Positions 52,712 to 64,000 of a stretch of 64,000 nt of DNA are shown here, in pieces (position 1 is the stretch's first letter; each line of letters begins with the position of its first letter). The stretch covers positions 3,534,501 through 3,598,500 of the forward strand of contig JAKNDB010000068.1 of the NCBI GenBank assembly GCA_024305405.1. Reading direction: 5' to 3'. The notes beneath the pieces were generated by a model. The model saw only the letters and a program-made list of their open reading frames with translations, ran no database searches and was not told the DNA's origin. The stretch comes from Dirofilaria immitis. Taxonomy: Eukaryota; Nematoda; Chromadorea; Rhabditida; Onchocercidae. Made by a program: the position numbers and the translations under genes.

Positions 52712-55087
52712 CATTATATATATGTTTGAAAAGACGCCATGACCAACAACAAATTTATCCCATCAAGAATTCATTGATTGAATTCAATTATAGTTTGTTT
52801 ATGATAGACGAATATGTTGATAACCAGATTGGATATGTTTGTTTGTTTGCCACATAAATGTTACCTTATACACCACCATTTTGCGAATAGATTTATTTTG
52901 ACGCTTAACCTTTGACCTACTACATTCTTATTTTCCATTCAAAAAATAACAGAATTTATATAATAAATTTATAAATAATTTAAAAATAGCAAACAATAGA
53001 ATATATTACTGTTTATATCATATATGATACTTCGTAAAGATAGCAAAAATTTTAAATTTATTTGGAAATTGAAAATTATAATTCTTAATTTTAGAAAATA
53101 AAATATTAAATTTAAGACAATAAAATTATGTATTCTTCTTAGAACTAAAACCTTTCATTAAAATTGGATTAAAATATTTATTTTTCAAATTAATGAATTT
53201 GAAAAACAAAAATTATATATATACACACATATGTATTATATACATTTCCTTCGCAAATAACAAATATATTAATATCCTACAAAAATCATTCGAACGATTA
53301 CTAATAATTGGAATATAAATCAAAATTGACATTAATGTTTTGCAGGCACACAATTTAACTAAAATCCCCAAATGGATTATATAATTTAAATCGATATTTA
53401 TTGATTCGTTTATGAATTTGTATCGATTAATCAATTTAAATTATAATAAATATAATAGATAGAAAAGAATCACATTGATAACTTGTTATATCGATTAATT
53501 AATTTAAATTATAATAAATATAATAGATAGAAAAGGATTGCATAGGAAAATTTCTAATTCGAAAAAGAATGAAATAATCAAAAATAGATTGAAAGGAAGA
53601 GAAAAAAGATTGTTGAAATGATAATATGAAATTTTAAAAATTTCAAAGTTGAATGAACTATTATTGATTTCTGTTATTGATATATGTTTTGTTGTCATAT
53701 AACGATCTTTCTTCCTTTTTTTTTCCTTTTCACTCAGTTTGAATTTGAAATATTACTAATATATATATATATTTGTATTCAAACAAATATGAAAAGAAAA
53801 AAAAAAACAAAGTACATAAACGAATCGATAAATATATCAATTTATATTATGTAATTCATTTAGGACTCTTTTTTTCCTCAACAAAATTGAATAGACAAAT
53901 TTGTTGATTTGTTAGAAATGTTATTTTGTTACAATCAATATATTAACAAATATTATTATAAAATGAATAGCAAAATATTATGGCAAAATGAAGAGATAAG
54001 ATAACGAAAGAAGTAGGAAAATGAAAAGTTTAAAAAGATTTCTTAAAAAGAAAAATTTAAATTATTTAAAATTAAAATTTAGCTGAAATAGTCTTATCTT
54101 GATAGGATAAATTTAAGAATAAAAAAAAGAAAGTAATACAAACAACAACTAAATGGATGGATGGATGGATAAAGAAATGAAAATTATGTATTAAGTTCAA
54201 AACCATTTCAAAATAAATTGAAATAAACTTTTTAAATTGATATATATTTTAAAAAATATAACTATAACGATCCAGGTAAATTACTCCTTTTTTCTCTTCC
54301 ATTCCTTTTTCTTTCTTCTACTCTCTCCTCTCTCTCTCTCTCTTTCTCTCTCTTTTCTCTCTATTTCTTATAAAAATACTTATTAATATATATTCAATTT
54401 TATAGAAACTTGAAACAAACAGGGAAAAAATGAAAAATTAAAATTAATTTCATTTTTATTTTTAAGTATAACTTAAAAATAAACAAATATTGGTAAGAAT
54501 ATATGCAATCATTGATAAATTAAATAAATGTATGTAATGATCATTGATTAATATTTTTGATAGCTTTTAAAATAAATAATATTGTAGGAAAGAAAAAAGA
54601 GCAAATAATATCATTTTAACTTTATCCTATTTTTTTATAATCATTCTCGATCAAAACACTTTTTGATTTAAATTACTAATATTTTTTTAAAAGAGAAAAA
54701 GCAAAAAAAATTATTTCAAATTTTTTTAATCATTAATCATTTTCATTCATTTTTAACGTATTTTATAAAAATGCTTATATCACTGAAAAAACTTGGAATC
54801 AAAACCAAGCGAAATAATCAATCTTTTAGCCGAAAAAAATTAATAATTTAAATCAAAAAACATTTCGATTGAAAAGAATTATTAAAAATTTGAAATTTAT
54901 TTGCCAATTTCTTTTTCTCTTTTTCTTTCTAAATATTATTAAATTTTGCTTTTCTTTTTAAATTATTAATTATTATTATTTGATAAGAATACTTTTTCAA
55001 AAAAAAAGTTATTAATTTATTATTATTTATTTACTCATTGAAAGTATCTTTTATTATTTTATTTACTCTTCGAAAAATTTATTTCTA

Positions 55088-55089
<2 letters not shown>
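52712..55089. other. Gene-poor region
   Basis: No exon is supported. It contains a 68-bp tandem duplication at 53421-53540 (TCGATTAAT(C/T)AATTTAAAT at 53423 and 53491) and a pyrimidine tract at 54287-54368. A DR1-like motif lies at 52906-52918 on the minus strand. Confidence 0.45.
52906..52918 (-). promoter_or_regulatory. DR1-like nuclear receptor motif
   Basis: The minus strand reads AGGTCAAAGGTTA, two direct half-sites spaced by one base with one mismatch to the DR1 consensus. No nearby gene start was found, so its function is unproven. Confidence 0.3.

Positions 55090-55140
<51 letters not shown>
55090..55140. repeat. (TA)n microsatellite
   Basis: About 25 uninterrupted TA units. Confidence 0.95.
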
Positions 55141-55143
<3 letters not shown>

Positions 55144-56421
55144 TTAAATTCAATTAAAAAGGATATATAAAAACAAAATCAATTAATCGATTTGAAGAAA
55201 TCAAGGAGTAAATAAATAATAATGCTTATTTCTTATACTTTAAAATAGTATTAACTCTTAAAGATTTATTGCCGGTTTAAAAATTTCATATGCATATTTG
55301 GAGAGGTCAAAGCATATATATATATAAAACATATCTGATTAATTATGCAATTTCTGATGAATAATTTTTTTTCTAATTTGAATCTAAATGATAAATTTGC
55401 ATAGTTTATGTTATGATAATCATAAAATTTGCTCATTTTTTATTTTCAAAATAAAATGTTAAAAAATTTTATCAAAAGTATTTAGTATTTTTGGGATAGA
55501 ATAATAGAAAAAAAGGTATATAAAAGATGAAAAAGGTAGATAAGAGATGAAAAAGGTATATAAAAGATGGAAAGGTTATGAGAGACGAAAAAGTATATGA
55601 GAGATGAAAAAGATAATGAGGAATGAAAAAGATAAATGTAAGATGAAAAAGTTGAAAAAAGAATTTGGAGGAAAAATGCAAAAGGAAGAAAGCATTTATT
55701 TATTTTTTACAGAGAAAAAAAGAAGAGAAAGGAAGATAATTTTGATAGGAACAGGAAAAAAAAGGCCGAGAAATATTTATTGATAAAAGATAAATAAAAT
55801 TGCCATATTGTCATTTTTTTAAAAATATTTCTATGAAATGTTAAGGAATGTTGCGCGAAAAATTTTGACAGAAATATAAAATTTGAATGAAATTTTCGAC
55901 AAAATTTGAATAAGAATTTTGAGTAAACAACAAAATTGCTAAAAAAAAATTTAGAACGAAATAATTTTATATTTTAAATTAAAAAATTAAAATTATTCTA
56001 TCAAAAAATGAAAATATTACTTAAAACGGTTTCAATACAAATTATTAGCGACATTTGCCTAACATTTGCAAATATAAATTTCAATTTTTTATTAGCTAAA
56101 TTTTAATTCCAAAGATTTAATTTGAAGCTTTTTGAAGAAATAAAATAAGAATAGATAATAAGAATAGATATATAGTTTTAAAAAAAAAAGAATTCTTCCC
56201 GATTATTCTATCAATGATGATATTAATTTCTCAATTCATTTTTTTTCTTTTTAATCCTAAAAATAAATTCATAAAATTGGAAAAAAGTTTTTTTTTCAAA
56301 ATTTTAATTGCAAGGAAAGAAAGAAGTGAGTAATTTGGTAAGAAAAAAATTTTATATTTAATATTTTCAATAAAAAATTTTATAGCACATTATTCATTTT
56401 GTTGGCAAATTTTAAGTGAAA
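55141..56421. other. Gene-poor region with GATGAAAAAG repeats
   Basis: Between 55515 and 55650 an imperfect GAGATGAAAAAGGTATATAA motif repeats about every 20 bp. Nothing coding is supported in the rest. Confidence 0.45.
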
Positions 56422-56544
56422 ATGAAAAAGCAAAATGAAAGAATCAATGGATGGAATAGGTTTGTCGAATCGATTTTACTACTACATGAACAACTAACTG
56501 AAGCGCAAGAAAGAGCTCTCGCTCTCGCGTTTCTCGACGATTAG
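56422..56544 (+). CDS. Candidate 40-residue ORF or C-terminal exon
   Basis: The frame reads [20 protein letters not shown] and then [20 protein letters not shown] before TAG at 56542-56544. It is amphipathic, with a plausible coiled-coil helix and an acidic end, and its GC content is well above the surroundings. It could be a stand-alone small protein or a last exon. Part of it (gagctctcgctctcgcg) is low-complexity, which weakens the case. I do not recognise it. The stop is followed within 8 bp by the GGTT array. Confidence 0.35.
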   Translation: MKKQNERINGWNRFVESILLLHEQLTEAQERALALAFLDD

Positions 56545-56551
56545 ATAGATG

Positions 56552-56640
56552 CTTGGTTGGTTGGTTGGTTGGTTGGTTGGTTGGTTGGTTGGTTGGTTGA
56601 TTGGTTGGTTGGTTGTTTGGTTAGTTGATTGGTCGATCGG
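56552..56640. repeat. (GGTT)n microsatellite
   Basis: About 20 GGTT units with late GATT/GTTT/AGTT variants. The minus-strand frame over it reads as repeated NQPT and is not a gene. Confidence 0.95.
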
Positions 56641-56810
56641 TTTGTTAGTTAAATGAAAAGATGGATGAATCGATGGATAGATGGATAGATAGATTAAAAT
56701 CGATGATTCAACTAAGGCCAACCAATATTAATACTATGAATAGCTTTCCCATTTCCAGACTGTTTCCTTCTATCATATGCAAATGTTTCTGCATTATTAA
56801 CGATTTTCTT

Positions 56811-56846
<36 letters not shown>

Positions 56847-57210
56847 ATCGTCGTGATAATTGTCATTATTATTCTTTTCTATTTTGTTGTTGACGTTGTC
56901 GTTATTATCACTGTTGCTATTATCCTTATCATTATTTTTGTTGTTAATGCTACTGTTGCATATTATTTTGTTGTTTTGTTATCGTTGTTGTGATTTTTGT
57001 TGCTGACGTTATTATTATTATTATTATTGTTATTGTTATTATCGTTATCGTTTTTGCTGTTTTTTTGTTGATGTTATCATATTACTATTGCTGGTATCAA
57101 TTTCATTATTTGTTGTTGATGCTATTGTTGTTATCAATGTTATTATTGTTACCGCTATCGTTATTATTATTTTTTGTTATTATCATCGTTTGTTATCATT
57201 GTTTTTGATT
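56811..57210. repeat. (GTT)n array with long imperfect tail
   Basis: Twelve pure GTT units (56811-56846) are followed by about 350 bp of GTT/ATT/GCT-like trinucleotides. Valine, isoleucine and leucine runs in the plus-strand frames come from this. Confidence 0.85.
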
Positions 57211-57405
57211 TTGTTAGAATAATATTTATGCTTAAAAATTCTTAATTTTTAAAGTTTTTCACATGTGTTATTTTCTATATGAATTTTTGATTTACTTAAT
57301 ATTATTGTTGTTTTACTGTTGTTCTTGTTGATTGATTTACTTATTTATTTGTTAAAAATATCCTATACTTGTTCTTTTTTTTTTGAAATATTAATATATA
57401 CAAAA

Positions 57406-57497
57406 TTCGGTGTTACTAAGGAAATTCTCGTTAGTTTCTTTATCTCTGTTTAGTTATATGCTTAAATTCAGCGGGTAATCACGACTGAGTTGAGGTC
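57406..57497 (-). pseudogene. Degenerate fragment of the 28S rRNA 5' end
   Basis: Read on the minus strand from 57497, GACCTCAACTCAGTCGTGAT is followed by the universal TACCCGCTGAATTTAAGCAT and ATAACTAA that mark the start of large-subunit rRNA in animals. The conserved continuation GCGGAGGAAAAGAAACTAAC is recognisable but reads ACAGAGATAAAGAAACTAAC. Further on, GGATTCCC has become GAATTTCC. Similarity is lost after about 92 nt. The changes are mainly G/C to A/T. No 5.8S sequence was found in the kilobase upstream on that strand, so this is an isolated fragment and not a working rDNA unit. Confidence 0.85.
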
Positions 57498-58930
57498 AAA
57501 AAGAAAAAAATATAACATATTGATTTGTTTCATTTAATTGATATGAATACGAAATTTGATGTAATAATAAAAGATATGAAATATTGATTTTTTCAATAAT
57601 TTAGCATAATATATTGACTAGTATATTGATATAATATGATGTTAATTGATTTTATTAATTATCTTAACAAAAAAATGCTTAATCATCTCGAGAAAATAAT
57701 GATTTTCTTTTTTGACAAAAGTATTATTTTTCCTTTCGGAAGAGATGAAATTTTAATTTTTAGCTAGTAAATAAATTACATTGAATAAAATTAAAAAGAT
57801 GAAAGAAATAAAATACTTACAAATGCAAAATTTATAGATATATTTAAATTTTGTCAAATTTTATATTAATTAAACTCATATAACAATCATATAATTAGTT
57901 AATCAAAAAAGAAGACGGTGAAAAAAATTTTTGAATATTTGAATAATTCAAGTAATTGAAAATTTTCATCCCACTTTTTCCTTATATTCCTTTTTATAAA
58001 ACTTTAAATGAAAAAAGAAAAAAAGGAAATGAAGAACAATTCGACCCATTTAATAAATTTTCTTTCCAAATCAGATTTGATCCCTTGAAAAATAACTTTT
58101 GTTAGTAGGAATTAAATGGAACAAAAAAAAGAGATAATTATCAATTTTTATTCTAATCATTAAATCATATTCATTGTAAATATTAGAAATTATAAATAAA
58201 TTACCAACATTAGTATTATCATCAACAGCATAAAGAAAAAAATTTCCGAAAAACAGAATAAAATGAGAATTAAAAAGATAACGAAAGGTTAAAATTTAAT
58301 TTTTTTTGAAAAATATTTGATAATATCAAATATTTTATTTTAGAAATTTAAATTCACAATTAATTTGCGATTTAATGAATAGCAAAAAAGACATCTATAA
58401 GTCAGAATACCGTTATCTTTTTTTTTTTTTTTTTTAAATCTATCAATTAAAGAGATTTCAAGATGAATTTAAAATGTTATAGGATGGATATTCGAAGAAA
58501 AATGATTATGTGGAACAAAAAAAAAAATGATGCTAATAATGTGTTTTAGTCTTTTTTCTTCTCCTTTTAAACATAAAAAAATAATTATAATTCTTTAATA
58601 TTGCATTCTTAAAAGAAAAATCATATTTTTAAGGGCATCATACATGCAAAATAAGATCAAATCAAATCAATCAATATTGCCATTCTTTAACATTATACTC
58701 CCAAAAAAAGTAACATTTTTCAAATTTAACTATGTCTGTTAAGCAGACATTTATATGTATATATATATACACTTTGATATCTAAATATCATTCTCGGATG
58801 AAATATTAAAAGCATTTGTTTCTTTTTTTTGTTTTATTTTATTATTTACTTAGATTAATATGACAAGAAATGATGAATGATAATAACAAAGATATAAAAA
58901 TTTATTTATTTACGAAATAATATATGAATA
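57498..58930. other. A+T-rich region next to the rRNA fragment
   Basis: This is where ITS2 and 5.8S would lie in an intact rDNA unit. I can identify neither. No exon is supported. A small hairpin (ATGTCTG/CAGACAT) lies at 58732-58750. Confidence 0.4.
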
Positions 58931-59820
58931 AACAGAAGAAGAAGAAGAAGAAGAAGAGAGAAAGAGAGAGGGAAAGGGAGGGAGATAGAGAGATATTTTT
59001 ATTTGTTTCTAATAGCTGACAAGAAAAGTATCAAAATAAATTGAAATATGAAAAGAAATTTTTGATAAAGAGGAGGAGAAGAAGAAAAACCTTGAAGATT
59101 TGAGCGAAAAAAAAAGAAAAGAAAAAAAAGGCAACAATGTTTTAGAGGGAAAGAGAAATAGACAAAGTAAAAATAAAAAAGAAAAGAAATATTGGATGTT
59201 GAAAAATAAACTATTGAAATGGGAATTGAAATTGAGACAATAGTTTTATGTATCTTCAAAATTTTCTTCTAAAAACTTTACTGATAGAGATATTTTTCTT
59301 CTTTCTATTTCTTCCTTCCTCTCTCTCTCTCCATCTCTCTCTCTCTTCCTTTCCATATTATTTGCTAAATTTTTTTCTTTCTTTTTACCAATTGTTTCAT
59401 TCAATTCTTTCTGTCTTTCTTTCTTTCTTTCAAAAGCTTCATTTATATTTCATTTTAGAAATTGAGAAATATAAGAAAAATTGAATTTTCAAATATATGC
59501 AAACCAATAGAACAAAAATATTTTAGTAGAAGGAGAAGAATGGAAAAGATGAAAAATTTGAATGCTATAAAAATGAAAAAAAAGAAAACAAGAGGAGAGG
59601 GAAAGAGAAATAGAGAGGGAGAGAGGAGAAAGAAAGAGAGAGAGAGAGAGAGCGAAAAAAGAGGAGCCGCAAGAAATTCGATTTTATGAAAATTATCCAT
59701 CCCTTCTGTTATACTTGATTTTGTTTTTTTTTTGTCACCATATCACTAATAGTGTCCTTCATATCATTTTTTCTCTTTCTCTCTCTCTCTTTCTGTTTCT
59801 CCCTTTCCTTCTCTCTATTA
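58931..59820. repeat. Alternating purine and pyrimidine tracts
   Basis: Purine tracts (58936-58994 with a GAA run, 59522-59670 with a GA run) alternate with pyrimidine tracts (about 59296-59352 and 59769-59818 with CT runs). Open frames on both strands here are low-complexity and not credible genes. Confidence 0.75.
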
Positions 59821-62800
59821 TGTCTTGCATTTTCTCATAATTTTTAAATCAAATTTTCGTTCATACAAAAATTGAAAGAATATTTATTAAAAAAAATCTT
59901 ATATTTACCTGTTTAGTTAATCAAAAATCAGTAATCACAAGGATTATTATTTTTCAAGTTATTCAACAAAGAGAAAATGGAAAAATAAACTTTGTTCTTT
60001 TCTTTTTTTTTTATTTTATAAATTTAAATAAGGAATAATACTTGATATTGATATTTATTAATTATTCTTTTACATATAAAAAGAAATTGTTTGTTAGCTT
60101 ATTTATTTATTTGTTTATTCCAGTAAATCGGCTTAGTTTTTGAAATTTATATATTTCATTTATTTTGATTTGCTCACAAAAATATATAATTTTAAAAGGA
60201 AGGAATAATAATAAAATTTATTGGTTTAATCATTTAATCAATTAATATTATTATTTTTAAATTTCAATCAATTATAAAAACAATGAAAAAAATGAAAATT
60301 AAAATTAATCATTTAGAAGTAAAATTTATTTAAGTTTGATCAGTAAACAATAAATTCAAATTAATTAATTAGAAGTAAATCTAAATCTATCAATGTATGT
60401 TAAATCATTCAAAAGTATCAAAATTAAATTTATTGCTTATTGATGAGCAATAAATTCAAAATTAATTAATAAGAAATATATTTGAATCGATCAATGAAGT
60501 AATTAAGTTAAATTGATTATTATCAAAATGATTTAGTCTAACAGACAATTTTAATTATCTCATCCATTTTTTCCTAAGAAAATATGAGATTAAAAATAAA
60601 TTCATCCATCCTTTAAATCATAAAAATATTATTCTGTATTTTAATTTGGATATTCATTACTATGATTATCAATTATTATCATCAGTTACTATTATAATCA
60701 CAAAAAAATTATTGTCACTTCATTCCTAGCTAATCAATTGTATGATTAATTGTAATATTTTACAACAAATAATAGTAGCGATACTTTCTTTTTTTTGTTT
60801 CATATTAAGTACTAAATTAAAAATGAAAAAATAAAATTTGCAAATGAATAAAAATATTACAATTTATCGCTTAATTGGCATAAGTTTATTCGATATGAAA
60901 GAAAATAGAATATTTTTTCTAATTTCTAAAAGTAATATGATACTTTTTCTTTTAAGTGTTTCATTTCAAATTGTTATATCTTTTAAAAAATAATTATTTA
61001 TTATTATATATGAAACAATATATTTTACGACAATAAGTAAGTCATTTTTGAGAGAGAAAGAAATTAAAAATTTTATTGGGAAATTATTATTTTTTTCAGT
61101 TCATTTTAAATGTATAATAAAAATAACAAATAATTTTTTAATGCAATAATCAAATAGAAAATAAAATGAAAAAAAAAACAAAAACCATTTTCTTTAAATT
61201 TTTTTGAAAATACATATTAAAATAATGATAAGAGATAAAGTTAAATATTATTAATTTTTAAATTTACGCTTTTCAAATAGTTTATAATAATCAGTTGATG
61301 ACCTTAACCTCATTTTTAATATCCTTTCTTATTTAATAATATAATCAAAAATGTATTTTTGCGACTGGTACCACCACCAAATGAAATAAATGTCTTTAAA
61401 TATTATTTTGTATGAAATAAATTTCCATTTCTTCAACTTAGAAAAAGCAATAAATGGAAATGGATGTTTCGGAAAAGACATAAATTTTTTTTTTGTTTTT
61501 AAAATAAAATCAATGTACGGAAGAAAAAGAAATTGAAATTACTGAAAAACAAATAATTGAATTTACAAGTCTTATCATTTTTCACGTCTTGATAAGATAA
61601 AAATTAAAATTGAAAATATATTAATTTTCTTTTATGAATTATCCTATCCAAACAGTTCATTGTTTTCATCTTATTTTAATATAAAAAAATAAAAAATTTG
61701 AAATGAAAGATATAAAAAAATAATAAAAATTGAATAGGAATTATATGGTTTTTGCTAATATATATATTTTTTAACTTATCATCGTAACAAATTATGATAA
61801 CTACTGTTACTGTTATATGCGTATATTTGATTTAATTAGATTAAAAGAAAAATCTAGTTGTAACAAAGTTCTAACAAAATCAATAAAAATAATCGATTAT
61901 TATATTTTTTTCAATCTTATCACAGTAATAAATAATGATAAACAACTTATCCTCATAAATAAGCATAAATGATTTAATTATTAGATGTAAATTTCAATAC
62001 AGTCGAGAAAAAAATACGAAAATTTTCCAAGATAAAATTAATCAATAAATACTATTATAATGATAAGCATATATGATATGATTGTATTGAATTTTAAGAT
62101 CATTTCATTTTTACAAATAAATTTGTTGATTCCAAAATCCTTTGTTTTTATTTTTATTTATTTTTAATGCGAAATAATAAGTTTTACATGAATGTATATA
62201 TGTAAAAATAAAAAGAGAACTGATGGAACGAATTGCTTAGAATAAAATGAGAAATAAATAATTAATCGAATTTAGTTTAACTATTAATAATACTTAAATA
62301 TATATTTAATAATATACACAATTAATATGCAATATTTCTATAATATTATTATCAATTTACTTTACAAATATAAAAATTTTTCCCCACTAATATTTATTTA
62401 TTGAAAAAAGATTCCATCGAAATGTAAAAAAAAAAAGAAGGGAAAATGAAATTGAAGTGGAACTTTGTTCAGCCAATATTTCATTTATAAAAGATGAGTT
62501 GAAAAAGATATATATGATGTATGTATGCATCATATATATACAGATATATTGATAATCACTAAAGATGATTCTCGAATTCTCGAATAAAAGAAGATAAATT
62601 GAGGAGGATGAGAAAGATTTTAAAAAGCTTCAACAGTTATTCATAATATCCGTTTTCGCCATTTTCGAAAATATTTTGAGAAGTAAAAATTAAAATGAGA
62701 GAAAAAAACAAAAAAATTTCCTCACTTTCATATTTTTTTTTCCCATATTGCTTTTACAAAAAATTTGAAAATGGATCATTGATAAACTACGAAAAGTTGG

Positions 62801-63864
62801 TATTTCCTATAGCAAATAGAAAAAATCAAAAAGTTTTCTTGCAAATTAATGAACTTTAATCCCTTTTTTTATCGTTCACTAATAAATGATGATAAATCGT
62901 AATTTTTAAAATCGATTATTCCTATCTATCTAATCATTTGATTAATTAAATTTGAAGTAATTTTAAAAAGTTTAAATGCTAGCATTTATAATATTATATT
63001 AATCATAATATCATCATAATATTTCATAATTAATTTAAAAAGATGGCTAAAAATTTATAAAATTAGAAAAAACTTTTTAAAAATAATAATTTTATAATAA
63101 TAATAATAATAGTAATAATATCAAATAATTCTGTAATAAAATTATCAATAATAATATTGGAACGAAAGAAAAAAGAGAATTTTTGTAATAATAATGATAT
63201 TAAATGGGTTTATTTGATGAATTAAATTTGAATTAATTAATTTTAAAAATGCAAATGTTAGCCCTTTACAGCATTTTATTAATAACAATGTTGTAATAAT
63301 ATTCGATAATTGATTTAATAAGCTAATTAGAAATTTATAAAATTAAAAAAGTAATTTTGCGCTAATTTAAATGAATCGGTCTTATATTAAGTTCATTTGT
63401 GAAAAAAAACCATTTCAAATCTATTTCGTTTATTTTTGAAAAAGAAAAACGAAAAAGAAAACGATGATAAATTGTTATCTTTTACTAATCAACAACACTT
63501 ATCAATGTAATCCAATTAAGGTAAACGTAAAATTTTTCAACTTTTTAAAAATCCGTTCGTTTTAATTTAAAGAAAATAAATTTTAAAAAATTGCTATTTG
63601 TTAGAAACAGTACGCTTATAAAATTTTCGAATGTTATAAATTATTTGAAAATAAAATGAAAATTGTTCTTTTTAAATTAATACCAAATGAATTTATTCAT
63701 ATAAGTGGGATTTTTCAATTTTTCAAATTTATTCATTCGTGCATTTCAAATGAATAAATCAAATTTGAAAAAATGATGACAAATTATTATCTTCCATGAA
63801 TAGTTAGCATTTATTATTACTAATTAAGCATATGATATATTAGATATTTGCTACATTTTTAATT

Positions 63865-63896
<32 letters not shown>

Positions 63897-64000
63897 GTGT
63901 AATAATAATGATAACTTTTCGAGAGATCTTATACGAGAAGAGACACTAACAATTGATTAATAAGAATTTGCATATATTATTTTAAGAAAAGAAGCTATTT
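59821..64000. other. Gene-poor A+T-rich region to the right edge
   Basis: No exon is supported. A 12-bp hairpin (ATATATATGATG) lies at 62508-62539. AAT runs lie at about 63095-63120 and ATT runs at about 63868-63895. Confidence 0.45.

Noticed and set aside
59462..59689. Arg/Lys/Glu-rich plus-strand frame
   Set aside because: It is a translation of a GA-rich purine tract; the opposite strand is equally open.

Overview
The window is eukaryotic, very A+T rich and dominated by simple-sequence repeats. Intron-split genes are confined to about 0.8-15.4 kb and 41.9-44.0 kb. Short GT-AG introns, one GC-AG intron, splice acceptors placed directly before two start codons (as in spliced-leader trans-splicing) and a metazoan 28S rRNA fragment all fit a nematode. 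A clade III (spirurid/filarial) worm is my best guess, but the species cannot be fixed from sequence alone.

Three conserved genes were rebuilt exon by exon. TMEM147 (minus, 866-2727) is a multipass subunit of the ER translocon-associated BOS complex. HELQ (plus, 3779-12670) is a superfamily 2 DNA repair helicase with all its core motifs. A Yippee-like zinc protein (YPEL1-4 type, minus, 41884-44031) is the third. TMEM147 and HELQ are transcribed divergently from a 1.05-kb spacer that carries a 32-bp inverted repeat. HELQ converges on a three-exon gene that I do not recognise (minus, 13267-15382). It encodes a Thr/His-rich protein ending in a membrane anchor. Further candidate coding pieces lie at 229-452, 21418-21624, about 51990-52095 and 56422-56544, all weakly supported.

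The conserved genes share one defect. At least seven exons, and probably eight or nine, read through only if a single base is restored inside an A or T homopolymer. This looks like homopolymer undercalling in a long-read draft assembly rather than three separate pseudogenes, and it hides genes from ORF finders.

The rest (15.4-41.9 kb and 44-64 kb) is mostly a gene-poor desert. It contains (TAA)n arrays, one about 525 bp long, several minisatellites, a 42-bp perfect palindrome, a MITE-like element with 38-bp terminal inverted repeats, and a decayed fragment of the 28S rRNA 5' end.
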